From Massilia sp. Bi118 (GTDB lineage Bacteria > Pseudomonadota > Gammaproteobacteria > Burkholderiales > Burkholderiaceae_D): a stretch of 64,000 bases of DNA. The position numbers and the translations under genes were made by a program. Every line of letters starts with the position of its first letter. The first letter of the stretch is position 1. The stretch spans positions 372,001-436,000 of the forward strand of contig NZ_CAKKMV010000001.1 in assembly GCF_918697865.1 (NCBI RefSeq), in the 5' to 3' direction. Below, piece after piece: positions 38,917 to 47,730 of this stretch. The notes under the pieces are model-generated. The model had not been told where the DNA came from and did not search any database. It was given only the letters and a program-made list of their open reading frames with translations.

Positions 38917-38993
38917 CGTCATTCCCGCGGAGGCGGGAATCCAAGTTTTTCGAACCGCTACGAACTTGGATTCCCGCCTCCGCGGGAACGACG
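38917..38993. repeat. palindromic intergenic repeat, copy C
   Basis: Arms CGTCATTCCCGCGGAGGCGG... and ...CCGCGGGAACGACG mirror each other around a short centre. It lies between the ABC operon and the reductase gene, ending 29 bases before the latter's start. Confidence 0.9.
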
Positions 38994-39022
38994 GTATCAG
39001 GGCTAACGTAAGGAATACCCAT

Positions 39023-39901
39023 ATGACCATCGCATTCATCGGCTTGGGCGCCATGGGCCAGCACATGGCCGCCAACCTGCTGCGTGCAGGCCAGATCGTC
39101 CACGTCTGGAACCGCAACCCCGGCCCCGTGCGGCTGCTTTCGGCCAGGGGCGCCAAGCCGGCCGCCACGGCGGCCGAGTGCGGCATCGCCGACGTCGTGT
39201 TCACCATGCTGGCCGACGACAACGCGACCCGCGAGGTGATGGTCAACGGCGGCGTGCTCGACGCGATGGCGCCCGGCAGCATCCACGTCAACATGGCGAC
39301 TGTCTCCGTCGCGTTCGCGCGCGAGATGGCGGCGCTGCATGTGGAGAAGGGCGTGGGCTACGTGGCCGCGCCGGTGCTGGGCCGCGTCGACGTGGCCGAA
39401 GCCGGCAAGCTGAATATCCTGGCCGGGGGCAGCGACGAACTGATCGCGCGCGTGCAGCCGCTGCTGGACCTGATGGGCCAGAAGACCTGGCGCTTCGGCG
39501 AGGCGCCGGAACAGGCGAATGCCGTCAAGCTGGCCTGCAACCTGACCCTGGCCTGCGCGATCGAAGCGATGGGCGAAGGCGCGGCGCTGGCCGGGGCGCA
39601 TGGCATCCCGCCCGCGAACTTCATCGACCTGATCACGAGCACCCTGTTCGCCGGTTCGCCCGTGTATAAAGGCTATGGCGGCATGATCGCGCGACAAGCA
39701 TACAGCCCGGCGGGCTTCAAGCTTTCGCTGGGCCAGAAGGATGTGCGCCTGGCGGTGGAGGCGGGGCAGGGCAAGAACCTGCCGCTGGCTTTCGGCGACG
39801 CCTTGCAGGCCGTGCTGAAGGAAGCCATCGATAAGGGCGACGCCGACCTCGACCTGGCGGCGCTCGGCAAGAACGCGGCCCGCCGCGGTGGAATGAACTA
39901 A
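39023..39901 (+). CDS. NAD(P)-dependent beta-hydroxyacid dehydrogenase family protein
   Basis: This 292-residue protein has the N-terminal Rossmann motif FIGLGAMGQHMAANLL and the catalytic-domain Lys in EQANAVKLACNLTLA. It belongs to the 3-hydroxyisobutyrate dehydrogenase, glyoxylate or succinic semialdehyde reductase group. AAGGAA sits upstream of the ATG at 39023. The substrate cannot be decided; glyoxylate/succinic semialdehyde reductase-like is one option. The next gene begins 8 bases later. Confidence 0.85.
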   Translation: MTIAFIGLGAMGQHMAANLLRAGQIVHVWNRNPGPVRLLSARGAKPAATAAECGIADVVFTMLADDNATREVMVNGGVLDAMAPGSIHVNMATVSVAFAREMAALHVEKGVGYVAAPVLGRVDVAEAGKLNILAGGSDELIARVQPLLDLMGQKTWRFGEAPEQANAVKLACNLTLACAIEAMGEGAALAGAHGIPPANFIDLITSTLFAGSPVYKGYGGMIARQAYSPAGFKLSLGQKDVRLAVEAGQGKNLPLAFGDALQAVLKEAIDKGDADLDLAALGKNAARRGGMN

Positions 39902-39909
39902 GAAAGAAC

Positions 39910-40740
39910 ATGGAAAAACTGATCGCAGAACTGACGCGGCTCTACCTCGCGCCCGAAGCGGTAACGCGCGAAGCGCTGGCCGCCCATATCGCCGGCAAGA
40001 CCACGCTCGCCATCAAGCTGACCACGGCGGACGGCCTGGCGCGCGCCTTTGCCATCCCCTTCCGCAAGGTCTTCGGCGATGGCGAAGCGGGGCACTGGGA
40101 CCGCCTGTGCCGGGTCGCGAACGCGCTGCAGGCGGAGCTCGGCCTGCCGGCGCCGGCGGTGAGCATCGACGGCGCCAGCGCCTATCGCCTGTGGCTGTCG
40201 CTGGAGACGCCGGTGCCGGCCGGCGAGGCGCAGGAATTCCTGGAACTGCTGCAGCAGACCTACTTTCCGCAGACCGAGCTGGCGCCGGACGCCGCCACCG
40301 CGCCGGTCTATCTGCCGCCCTGCCTGAACCCGCGCAGCGGCAAGTGGGCGGCCTTCATCCACCCCGGCATGGGCGCGTCCTTTGCCGAGGAATCGGGGCT
40401 GGAAGTGGCGCCGCCGCTGCAAGGGCAGGCGGCCTTCCTGGAAGGCCTGGACAGCATCGCCGACGAGCAGTTCCGGGAAGCCCTGCACAAGCTCGAACAG
40501 AAGCAGGCGCCCGCACCCGCGCCCGCGCCGGTGGAGCCGGTATCCAGCGCGGCCAGCGATGCGCTGGCGGCGGAGGCTTTCGTGCTGCAGCCTTCACCCG
40601 AAGCGCCTGTCAAAGCCCCGGCCAGGCCGAAAGCCGCGCCGGAAGGTTTGCTGTTGAAGGACGCCACACTGGAAGACATCGTGCGCCACCTGCAGGCAAA
40701 AAACATCGAGCCGACCTTCCGCTTCCTCCCGCCACGATAA
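39910..40740 (+). CDS. conserved protein of unknown function, possibly primase-polymerase-like
   Basis: This 276-residue cytoplasmic protein has an alpha/beta N-terminal part and a Pro/Ala-rich linker (about 195-245) before a final helix. The order SIDGASAYRLWLSLETPVPAGEAQEF, then VYLPPCLNPRSGKWAAFI, then AAFLEGLDSI recalls the layout of archaeo-eukaryotic primase-like domains (DGxxAxxxW..., LPxQ...GN...F, QWxFLxSL). The catalytic acidic pair is not obvious, so this is only a hint. It follows the reductase by 8 bases. Confidence 0.5.
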   Translation: MEKLIAELTRLYLAPEAVTREALAAHIAGKTTLAIKLTTADGLARAFAIPFRKVFGDGEAGHWDRLCRVANALQAELGLPAPAVSIDGASAYRLWLSLETPVPAGEAQEFLELLQQTYFPQTELAPDAATAPVYLPPCLNPRSGKWAAFIHPGMGASFAEESGLEVAPPLQGQAAFLEGLDSIADEQFREALHKLEQKQAPAPAPAPVEPVSSAASDALAAEAFVLQPSPEAPVKAPARPKAAPEGLLLKDATLEDIVRHLQAKNIEPTFRFLPPR

Positions 40741-40769
40741 AAAAGGCGCAGCTTCAGCTCAAGGCTGCG
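40739..40769 (-). terminator. intrinsic terminator of the pectinase operon
   Basis: On the leftward strand a 6-bp stem CGCAGC / GCTGCG closes around an 11-base loop and leads into CC and six U. The stem includes the pectinase stop codon, so translation and termination are closely placed. Confidence 0.7.
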
Positions 40770-43700
40770 GATTCCACCCCGCGCCGTTGCCATAGCCCGC
40801 AAACACCCTGGCCCGCGTGGCGAAACGGTTCGCCACCTCGGCCTCGCTCAGCGCATGGCCGCCCACGCGCATGCGCAGGTCGATGGCCGTGCCGTCGAGC
40901 AGGGTGCTGCCGTACTCGCGCCAGCCGGATTCCGCATTCGGCACGGCCGGGTTCGGCGCCGGCTGGCCGTTCACGCCCAGGCCCGCCCAACCAGGCGTGG
41001 CGACGTGCGCATCCATTTTGCAGTTGATGAAGGCGACATTGTCCCAGGTCGCTGTGCCGCCCGGGCTGCGCGCCAGCCAAGTGGCGCCGGCCGGCACGTC
41101 GCCGTGGTTCGGGCCGGGGCCGGCGCCGTGGGTCAGGCTGCTGTTCAGGAAGACGTAGCCGGGGTCGGTGGCAGCCGGCACGCGCGCCTGCAGCACGTAG
41201 CCGCCGCTGCCGGCATTGGCGCTGTCGCCGACGCTGCGGATCTCGCTGTTCTCGAACAGCGCCGCATGGCTGCTGCCCCAGATGAAGTCGACGTTGCCGG
41301 CCACCAGGCTGTTGTAGAACCATGCCCAGCCCTTCAGGTTCAGCGTGTCCTGCTCGCTGAGGAAGCTGGCGTTCTTCGCGACCAGGCGCGTGTCGCTGTT
41401 GAAGTACACGGTTTCGGCCTGGCCCGAGATCGAGGCCGAGCGGATGGTCGTGTTCTTCATCGTCAGGTTATCGAGCATCAGCATGTCCGAGGCCTCGACC
41501 AGCATCACCGCGCGGCCGCCGGCCGGCGAGCCGGCAACGCTGGCCGACTGGCTGCTGCCGGTACCCGGGTTCAGGCTCTCGTTGTTGGTGTAGCGGATCG
41601 TGACGCCGTCGCGGCTTTCGCCCTTGATGGTGACATTGTCCTTGCCGTTCAGGTAGAGCAGCTCGTCGTACACGCCGTTCCTGACGTTGATGGTCACCGC
41701 GGTCGTCTTCGCCAGGTTCTGCATGACGTGGCTGAGCGCGCCCTGCACGGTGCGGAAGTCGGCGTTGCCGTCGTCGTCGACCGTGAGCGTGGCGCCGGTG
41801 GGTGCGGCGGCCCTGGTGGTGAAGGACCAGCCGCCCAGCTTGCCGATGCCGACGAAGGGTAGCCCGCCCAGCGTGGTGTTGGTGAAGACGCCGTCCGAGA
41901 TCGCGACATAGTATTCGACGCCGTAGGCCAGCTTGCCGCTGTGCGGATTGAAGATGGCGCTGTTGCCGTCGATGCGGACCGGGGTCGTGTTCACGCGCCG
42001 CACCAGGGCCTGGCCGGGATAGCCGATGGCGTCCGATTCGCCGCTGGTGCGGATCACGTCGACCAGCGCGTCGTCGGCTTTGCGGAAGATGCGGATGCTG
42101 CCGCCCGCGCCCAGGGCCGGCGGCTTGTCGAAGCTCAGCTTCAGCACGGTGTCGACGTTGACCGCGCTGCCCTCTGCGGCGGGGCTGGCGGCGCCCTGCA
42201 GCGGATAGACCTGGGTCGGCTGCACGAACTGCCCGCCCACGGTGGCGGCGATGGCGCGCGTCAGCGATGGCGCGGAGCCGCTGGTGAAGACAATGCTGGC
42301 GGCGCCCGCGGACAGCGGCGTCAATGTGACGATGTTCCCGCTGGCGACCGCACTTACCACTTCCGGCTTGCTGGACACGACCGTGAAGCTGTCGACGCTG
42401 CCGTCGGCAGTGACCGCGGTGACGGCGATCTGTCTGGGCGCATCGCCGGCTTCGGCGGCGTAGGTGAGGGTGGCCGGATCGAGCGTCAGCTGCACCGGCT
42501 TCTGGTGCGGGTCGCCCACGCGCACGTCGTCGATCTGGAAGGATTTATTGGCCGTGTACAGGCCGATCAGGCCGCGCTGCGTGAACGCGGTGTCGGTGAC
42601 CGAACCGAGCTTCCTGCCATCCAGGTAGACCGTCAGCGCGCTGCCGATCAGTTCGAAGCGCACCGTGTAGAACTGGGCGTCCATCGCGATCGGCGTCCTG
42701 GTCTGGCTCGGGCGGCTCAGCGAGTTGCCCAGCATTTTGGCGATTTCGACCTGGGTGCTGGTGGTGCTGCTCTGGACGTTCAGGCCCGCGCCGTACCAGT
42801 TGGACGGATCGACGTAGCGCGTGACCAGGTAGAGTTGCTTGTTGCCGGTGGTGCTGTTGGCCATCGGGCGGATGCGCGCTTCGACGTAGTAGTCGGCAGA
42901 GGGTACGCCGGCGAACGCCTCCGGCTTCACCAGGGCCAGCACGCCGCCAGTGCTGGCGGCCGTGTACTGCAGGACGCGGCCAGGACTGCCGGCGGCTTCT
43001 TCCACCACGCGGAAGCTGCCGTTCGGACCGGCCACGGACAGCAGGTTCCACTTGTCGGTGCTGCCGCTCTGGAAGTCGTCGCAGAAGTACAGGCCGGTGC
43101 TGGGGCAGTTCAGCGACGGGCCGGTGTCGACAGTGGTCTTGCCGGTGCCGCTGATGGCCGTGGTCAGCTTGCCGCCGCCGGCCTGGGCCAGCGCATTCGC
43201 CTTGACCAGCGCGGCCGGGCGCGGCGTGAAGGCGTAGGGCGGCGTCCAGGCCGTCGCGTTCGACACGGCGCAGGCGCCCAATGCCGCGCCGTTCAGCAGC
43301 GAGCCGCTGTCCTTGAAGGTGCCGGCAGTGGTGTCGCCAGGGTTCTTGACGATGGCGTCGCAATTGGCGGCGCCGGCGATGTCGAACACGTTCGCGTTCG
43401 ACAGCACCTTGGCATTCGTGCCGAGGCCGACGCTGTAGCTGTTCTTGTACACCGCGGCCGACTTGCTGCCCACATAGTAGTTGTTGAAGAGGTGGACCTG
43501 GCCGAAGCGCACCCGCGGCGCGCGCGACTGGATGTCGCGGAACACGTTGTTGCTGAAGGTGACGCGCAGCTTGCCTTCATCGCCCGTGGCCGAACTGCTG
43601 GAGCCGATCAGGTTGTTCTTGTCGTGCTCACCGAAGACGTTGTACGACAGCGTCACGTAATCGGAGGCGTTGCTGACGTCGACCGTGCCGTCGTGGCACT

Positions 43701-44310
43701 GCTTCACGTGGCCGTTCTCGATGGGCGCGAAGTTGTCGGTGAGGGGCGCGTCGGTGAAGGAATTGTGGTCGATCCAGATGTGGTCCGAGCCCGAGATGCC
43801 GATCGCATCGTAGGCCGCGTTCCAGTTGCCGCTCGAGCCGTCAGTCGGATCCCACACCGGCTCGACGTCGCAAGGGTTCACGATCTTCAGGTTGCGGATG
43901 ATGATCTGCGAGACCTTGGACAGCAGGATATGGCCGTTGACCAGGCCCGCGCCGGCGCCGCCGCCGATCAGGGTCGTGTTGCTCTTCAGGCGGATGGCGC
44001 CGCGCGCCGACTGGTCGGCGGTGGAGGTGTAGGGCTTCCCCTCGGTCATATCGACGGTGCCGACCAGCTTGATGATCTTGGGCGTCGTACCGCCGTTGGC
44101 GATCGCGGCCAGCAGCTCGGCGCGGTTGGCGACCGTGTAGACCTGCTCGAGCGTGGCATTCGCGCCGCCCGTGGTGCCGCCGGCCTGGCTTGCCCAGCCG
44201 TCGAAGGGTGCGGTGGCGCGGGCGGCGTCCACGCTGGCGCCATGCACGCCGGTGGAGGCAAGCATGACGGCCAGCAGGGCCAGCGCCGTTTTGAAGGCCG
44301 GATGGCTCAT
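40759..44310 (-). CDS. secreted pectate lyase / pectin esterase fusion
   Basis: This 1183-residue protein has a signal peptide (cleavage near VHGAS). Residues ~60-340 form a PL1 pectate lyase: IWIDHNSFTD, DGTVDVSNASDYVTLSYN and the catalytic Arg segment SRAPRVRFG. Residues ~400-600 resemble a LamG-type jelly roll (FCDDFQSGSTDKWN). Two Ig-like domains follow (~605-835), the second Big_5-like. Residues ~843-1180 form a pectin methylesterase with GNVDFIWGSSHAAL and a variant of the usual GRPW motif (LARSPGG). One enzyme could thus demethylate pectin and cut it. The start overlaps the PEP-CTERM gene by ATGA. Confidence 0.9.
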   Translation of the reverse strand: MSHPAFKTALALLAVMLASTGVHGASVDAARATAPFDGWASQAGGTTGGANATLEQVYTVANRAELLAAIANGGTTPKIIKLVGTVDMTEGKPYTSTADQSARGAIRLKSNTTLIGGGAGAGLVNGHILLSKVSQIIIRNLKIVNPCDVEPVWDPTDGSSGNWNAAYDAIGISGSDHIWIDHNSFTDAPLTDNFAPIENGHVKQCHDGTVDVSNASDYVTLSYNVFGEHDKNNLIGSSSSATGDEGKLRVTFSNNVFRDIQSRAPRVRFGQVHLFNNYYVGSKSAAVYKNSYSVGLGTNAKVLSNANVFDIAGAANCDAIVKNPGDTTAGTFKDSGSLLNGAALGACAVSNATAWTPPYAFTPRPAALVKANALAQAGGGKLTTAISGTGKTTVDTGPSLNCPSTGLYFCDDFQSGSTDKWNLLSVAGPNGSFRVVEEAAGSPGRVLQYTAASTGGVLALVKPEAFAGVPSADYYVEARIRPMANSTTGNKQLYLVTRYVDPSNWYGAGLNVQSSTTSTQVEIAKMLGNSLSRPSQTRTPIAMDAQFYTVRFELIGSALTVYLDGRKLGSVTDTAFTQRGLIGLYTANKSFQIDDVRVGDPHQKPVQLTLDPATLTYAAEAGDAPRQIAVTAVTADGSVDSFTVVSSKPEVVSAVASGNIVTLTPLSAGAASIVFTSGSAPSLTRAIAATVGGQFVQPTQVYPLQGAASPAAEGSAVNVDTVLKLSFDKPPALGAGGSIRIFRKADDALVDVIRTSGESDAIGYPGQALVRRVNTTPVRIDGNSAIFNPHSGKLAYGVEYYVAISDGVFTNTTLGGLPFVGIGKLGGWSFTTRAAAPTGATLTVDDDGNADFRTVQGALSHVMQNLAKTTAVTINVRNGVYDELLYLNGKDNVTIKGESRDGVTIRYTNNESLNPGTGSSQSASVAGSPAGGRAVMLVEASDMLMLDNLTMKNTTIRSASISGQAETVYFNSDTRLVAKNASFLSEQDTLNLKGWAWFYNSLVAGNVDFIWGSSHAALFENSEIRSVGDSANAGSGGYVLQARVPAATDPGYVFLNSSLTHGAGPGPNHGDVPAGATWLARSPGGTATWDNVAFINCKMDAHVATPGWAGLGVNGQPAPNPAVPNAESGWREYGSTLLDGTAIDLRMRVGGHALSEAEVANRFATRARVFAGYGNGAGWNPQP

Positions 44311-44909
44311 CGCGTCCTCCTTTTCGAGGCCGCAGCCAGTCCGGCGGCGCCGAGCAGCAGCAGCGCCAGGCTGGCCGGCTCGGGCACGTCGCCGGCGCCG
44401 GTGCCGATTTGCGCGGTGAAGGAGGCGAAGTCGCCGTTCCAGGTCACCTTGCTCAGGTCGAGCGCGAGGGTGTGGCCATCCACCACCGACAGGCCGGGCG
44501 CGCCATTGACCATGCTGCCGTCGACCAGGGTGAAGCTGCCGACCGGCGCGGGCAGGGTGGCGCCGAAGTCGAAGCTGAAGGTATAGCCGGGATCGCCGGC
44601 GGCGCGCTCCGGCAGCGGCATGTTGTTATAGACGGTCAGCAGACCGTCCGCTGCGAAGTCGAAGCCGAACAGGTAGTCGGCGGTCAGGAATTCGACGCCG
44701 GCGCCGGGTGCGTAGACCTTGCTGACGTTGCTGCCGGGTTCGGCCTGGAAGCCATGGTCGAGTCCCAGGATGCCGTCGGCCGAGCCCTGGTAGGTCGCGG
44801 TGACAGTGGTCCTGTCGAGGGAAATGGGCGCTGCATGAACGGGCTGCAAATAAGCCTGGCCGGTGGCGAGTGCCGCCAGTACCAGGGTCTCCATGATGAT
44901 TTTTTTCAT
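44307..44909 (-). CDS. PEP-CTERM sorting domain protein
   Basis: This 200-residue secreted protein has an N-terminal signal (cleavage near VHAAP), a beta-rich middle and a C-terminal sorting signal VPEPASLALLLLGAAGLAA followed by KRRTR. PEP-CTERM proteins are processed by an exosortase and linked to exopolysaccharide. It is translationally coupled to the pectinase gene, so it may be a surface or matrix partner of pectin breakdown. No exosortase is in the window. Confidence 0.85.
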   Translation of the reverse strand: MKKIIMETLVLAALATGQAYLQPVHAAPISLDRTTVTATYQGSADGILGLDHGFQAEPGSNVSKVYAPGAGVEFLTADYLFGFDFAADGLLTVYNNMPLPERAAGDPGYTFSFDFGATLPAPVGSFTLVDGSMVNGAPGLSVVDGHTLALDLSKVTWNGDFASFTAQIGTGAGDVPEPASLALLLLGAAGLAAASKRRTR

Positions 44910-44960
44910 TGTATGTCCCGGTGATGGTTCGCTGCTGGGCGCCGGTATGACGCCCAGAAA

Positions 44961-44989
44961 ATATTAGCACGTGGACATTAAATTGGTCT
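44961..44989 (-). promoter_or_regulatory. candidate promoter of the PEP-CTERM/pectinase operon
   Basis: On the leftward strand TAATAT (44961-44966) is a good -10 box. Seventeen bases upstream lies GACCAA (44984-44989), a poor -35. The weak -35 overlaps the palindrome at 44982-44996, so a regulator bound there would block or assist polymerase. Confidence 0.4.
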
Positions 44990-44996
44990 GGCCAAT
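44982..44996. promoter_or_regulatory. candidate GntR-type operator
   Basis: ATTGG-TCTGG-CCAAT is a perfect 5-bp palindrome. The 12-base segment GGTCTGGCCAAT (44985-44996) is repeated inverted at 45035-45046, 38 bases away. TTGGT/ACCAA palindromes are typical of GntR-family regulators of sugar-acid use (ExuR, UxuR, FadR type). It lies between the divergent PEP-CTERM/pectinase operon and the DUF1993 gene. Confidence 0.5.
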
Positions 44997-45101
44997 CGAA
45001 TCGTATTGTCGGATTTTTGTGTCATTAAATAGAAATTGGCCAGACCGCACATCCGGCGACGCGAACTGCTAGACTTTTTGGACACTACAAGGAGGCGTCC
45101 C

Positions 45102-45617
45102 ATGTCCCTGACGATGTCCAAAGCATCCGTACCCGCCTTCGTGCGCGGCCTGACCGTCCTGTCGAATCTGCTGAAGAAAGGGGAGGAGCACGCCGCGCAA
45201 GCCGGCATCGCGCCCGAAACCCTGCTCGGCGCCCGCCTGGCCGAGGATATGCTGCCGCTGTCCGCCCAGGTGCAGCGCGCCAGCGATACCTCGAAGTTCG
45301 CGCTGCAGCGCCTGAGCGGCGGCGAGGCCCCGAAGTTCGAAGACACTGAAACGACTTTCGCCCAGCTGCAGGAGCGCATCGCCAATACGATCGCCTATCT
45401 ACAAAGCATCGAGAGCGCGCAGGTCGACGCCGGCGCCGATCGTGAAGTCAGCCTGAAGTTCGGCAGCTTCGGCGCGAGCTTCAGCGGCGAGAGCTATCTG
45501 CTCACTTTCGCGCTGCCGAACTTTTATTTTCACGTGGTGACGGCCTACGACATCCTGCGCAACCAGGGCGTCAAAATCGGCAAGCTGGATTACCTGGGAG
45601 CCTTTGAGGCACAGTGA
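45102..45617 (+). CDS. DUF1993 family protein
   Basis: This 171-residue protein begins MSLTMSKASVPAFVRGLTVLSNLLKK and has FHVVTAYDILRNQGVKIGKLDYLG near the end, the main blocks of DUF1993, a four-helix DinB-like family without known function. AAGGAGG lies six bases before the ATG at 45102; the in-frame upstream ATG at 45036 has no such site. It is divergent from the PEP-CTERM gene across the candidate operator region. Confidence 0.85.
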   Translation: MSLTMSKASVPAFVRGLTVLSNLLKKGEEHAAQAGIAPETLLGARLAEDMLPLSAQVQRASDTSKFALQRLSGGEAPKFEDTETTFAQLQERIANTIAYLQSIESAQVDAGADREVSLKFGSFGASFSGESYLLTFALPNFYFHVVTAYDILRNQGVKIGKLDYLGAFEAQ

Positions 45618-45620
45618 TGT

Positions 45621-46834
45621 TCAGGCCGTGCTGTCCGGCCGCGCCTTGATGATGGGGTTGCTGCCGATGTGCGTGAACGACACCATGCCGCGGCCGCCTT
45701 CCTTGGACCGGTACAAGGCGCTGTCCGCCGCCTCGGTCAGCGCGTCGATATCGTCGCCGTTATGCGGAAGCACGAGACGCCGATGCTGGCGCCGACCGCG
45801 CCGTCTGCAAGCCGCTGGTGCAGCCTGGGCGACAGCGAGTCGATCAGCCGGCGTCCCAGCTTTTCCAGGTCCGCGCGGGAAACGTTCCCTTCGATGAGCA
45901 GGCCGAATTCGTCGCCGCCCAGGCGCGCCAGGAGCTCGCCGCCGCGCAGCCCGGCCTGGAGCCGCCGGGCGGCCTCCTTGAGGACATCGTCGCCGACCTG
46001 GTGGCCCAGCGTATCGTTGACCTTCTTGAAGCCGTCGAGGTCGATCAGCAGCAGCGTGAAAGTGCCCTTGTCGCGGCGGCTCCTGTTGACCAGCTGGCGC
46101 GCCCAGCGGTCGAAGAAGCGCCGGTTCGGCAGGCCGGTCAGGGCATCGTTGGATGCCTCCTGGGACAGCGTCTGGGCCAGCCTGTTGTTGACGGCGACCG
46201 CTTTCGACAGCGAGCGCCAGGCATGCGTGGCCAGCGTCGATACCGTGGCAAGGATCAGGACCAGCAGGATGGCGGAGCGCCGCAACCTTGCATCCAGCCG
46301 GTCGATGACCTGGTCGCGCTGCAGCCGAAGCTGTTCGATATTGCGCTGGATGAGCTGGCGCACCTCGTCCATGGTGGCTTTGCCATAGCCGCCCACCACG
46401 ACTGCCAGCGCGCCGGCGTTGTCGCCCTGCTTCTTCAGCACGACGGTACGATCGAGCTCCTCCAGCTTCTGTTCCGCCAATAGCAGGATCTTCGAAAAAT
46501 CGGCGACGCGTGCGCCCCCCGTGCCGGCGGCTTGCTGGGCTTTGCGGATGCTTTCCTTGATATGGTTCTTGCCCTTGTAGTAAGGCGGGAGATAGCTTTC
46601 CTGACCGGTCAGGATGAAGCCGCGCTGTCCGGTTTCCGCATCGAGCAGGTCGACCAGCACGCTGCGTATATCGACACGGGCCTGGTCGTTGTCGCGCAAC
46701 TGGTCCATCGCCGCTTGCAGGGCGACGACCTCGCGGACGAAGAAGATGCCCAGCGCGGCGACCAGGACCAGCGCGAGGGTGAGCGTAAGATGAATGCGGC
46801 GGAGATTCGAAGTAGGTACGTGAAACGTGGACAT
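45621..46834 (-). pseudogene. CHASE3-GGDEF diguanylate cyclase, frameshifted near the end
   Basis: The gene starts at 46834 (MSTFHVPTSNLRR). It encodes a transmembrane helix, a CHASE3-type periplasmic sensor (residues ~35-180, with RGFILTGQESYLPPYYKG), a second helix and a GGDEF domain with intact active site ARLGGDEFGLL. At 45766-45767 one G (a C in the coding strand) is missing compared with a continuous reading: the frame ends early as CFRITATISTR. The true end DIDALTEAADSALYRSKEGGRGM continues in the next frame to 45621. Restoring one base gives 404 residues. The lost part includes the conserved last helix, so activity is doubtful unless this is a sequencing error. Confidence 0.8.
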
Positions 46835-46917
46835 GCTGGGCCTTGCTTGACGGCAACGCGCCCATGGTAACCCAAGGCGTGAATATGCCTGTTCCGATTG
46901 CGCGTCTGGAAAATCCT

Positions 46918-47730
46918 CTACATCTGCCTGAACAAATCCGCAAAATTCCGGCTCACCACCAGCTCCTCCGGCCGGCCCTTCAGCCTGACCAGCAGGCGGC
47001 CGCGGAAGTCGGTGCGGGTGCCGGCCACGTGACGGGCGGCGACGATGACGCCGCGGTGGATCTGCCAGAATGCATTGGCGTCCAGCTGTTCGCGCAGCTG
47101 GCGCAGCGGGGTGCGGATCAGGTGCTCGCCGTCGGCGATGAAAACGCTGGTGTACTTGTCGTTGCTCTGGAAGTAGATCACTTCGTCGACCGCGATCAGG
47201 CGCGTCTCCTGGCCCTGGGCCGCGCGGATCCATTGCAGCGGCGCCGGGGCGGGCGCTGCAGGCACGCCGGGCACGGGCACGCCGAGCTGGCGCAGCATCG
47301 CGGCCAGCTGCGCGGCAGTCTCCGGGTTTGCCGCCGGCGCGGGCGCGGGCGCGCGCTCGGCCAGCGTTTCCTTCAGGCGCGCCACGGTGCGCTGCAGGCG
47401 CTCCAGGCGGATCGGTTTCAGCAGGTAGTCGAAGGCTTCGCTGTCGAAGGCCTGCAGCGCGTACTGTTCGTGCGCGGTGGTGAAGACCACGTGCGGGGCA
47501 GTGCTGCCGGCGCTTTCGCTCAGGCGGCTCGCCAGCTGCAGTCCATTCAGGCCCGGCATCTGGATGTCGAGGAAGACCACGTCGGGCGCCAGTTCGTCGA
47601 TCAGGCGCAGGGCCTCGACGCCGTTGGGCGCGCGGCCGACGATCTTCAGTTCCGGCCAGGAGCTCGCGAGCTGCTCCTCCAGATAGGTGAGCAGATGGGG
47701 TTCGTCGTCGGCGAGCAGGGCGGTGGTCAC
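46918..47730 (-). CDS. LytTR-family response regulator
   Basis: This 270-residue protein has a receiver domain with the phospho-acceptor Asp in DVVFLDIQMPGLNG and a C-terminal LytTR DNA-binding domain (residues ~165-270, with FQSNDKYTSVF and WQIHRGVIVA). An Ala/Pro linker joins the two. The start is GTG at 47730 and overlaps the kinase stop (GTGA). It is the partner of the LytS-type kinase upstream. LytTR regulators bind paired direct repeats; the targets are unknown. Confidence 0.9.
   Translation of the reverse strand: MTTALLADDEPHLLTYLEEQLASSWPELKIVGRAPNGVEALRLIDELAPDVVFLDIQMPGLNGLQLASRLSESAGSTAPHVVFTTAHEQYALQAFDSEAFDYLLKPIRLERLQRTVARLKETLAERAPAPAPAANPETAAQLAAMLRQLGVPVPGVPAAPAPAPLQWIRAAQGQETRLIAVDEVIYFQSNDKYTSVFIADGEHLIRTPLRQLREQLDANAFWQIHRGVIVAARHVAGTRTDFRGRLLVRLKGRPEELVVSRNFADLFRQM

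Noticed and set aside
36926..39697. 923-codon open frame opposite the second permease and the reductase
   Set aside because: It spans a palindromic repeat and two unrelated genes; no recognisable domain and a composition typical of an antisense shadow.
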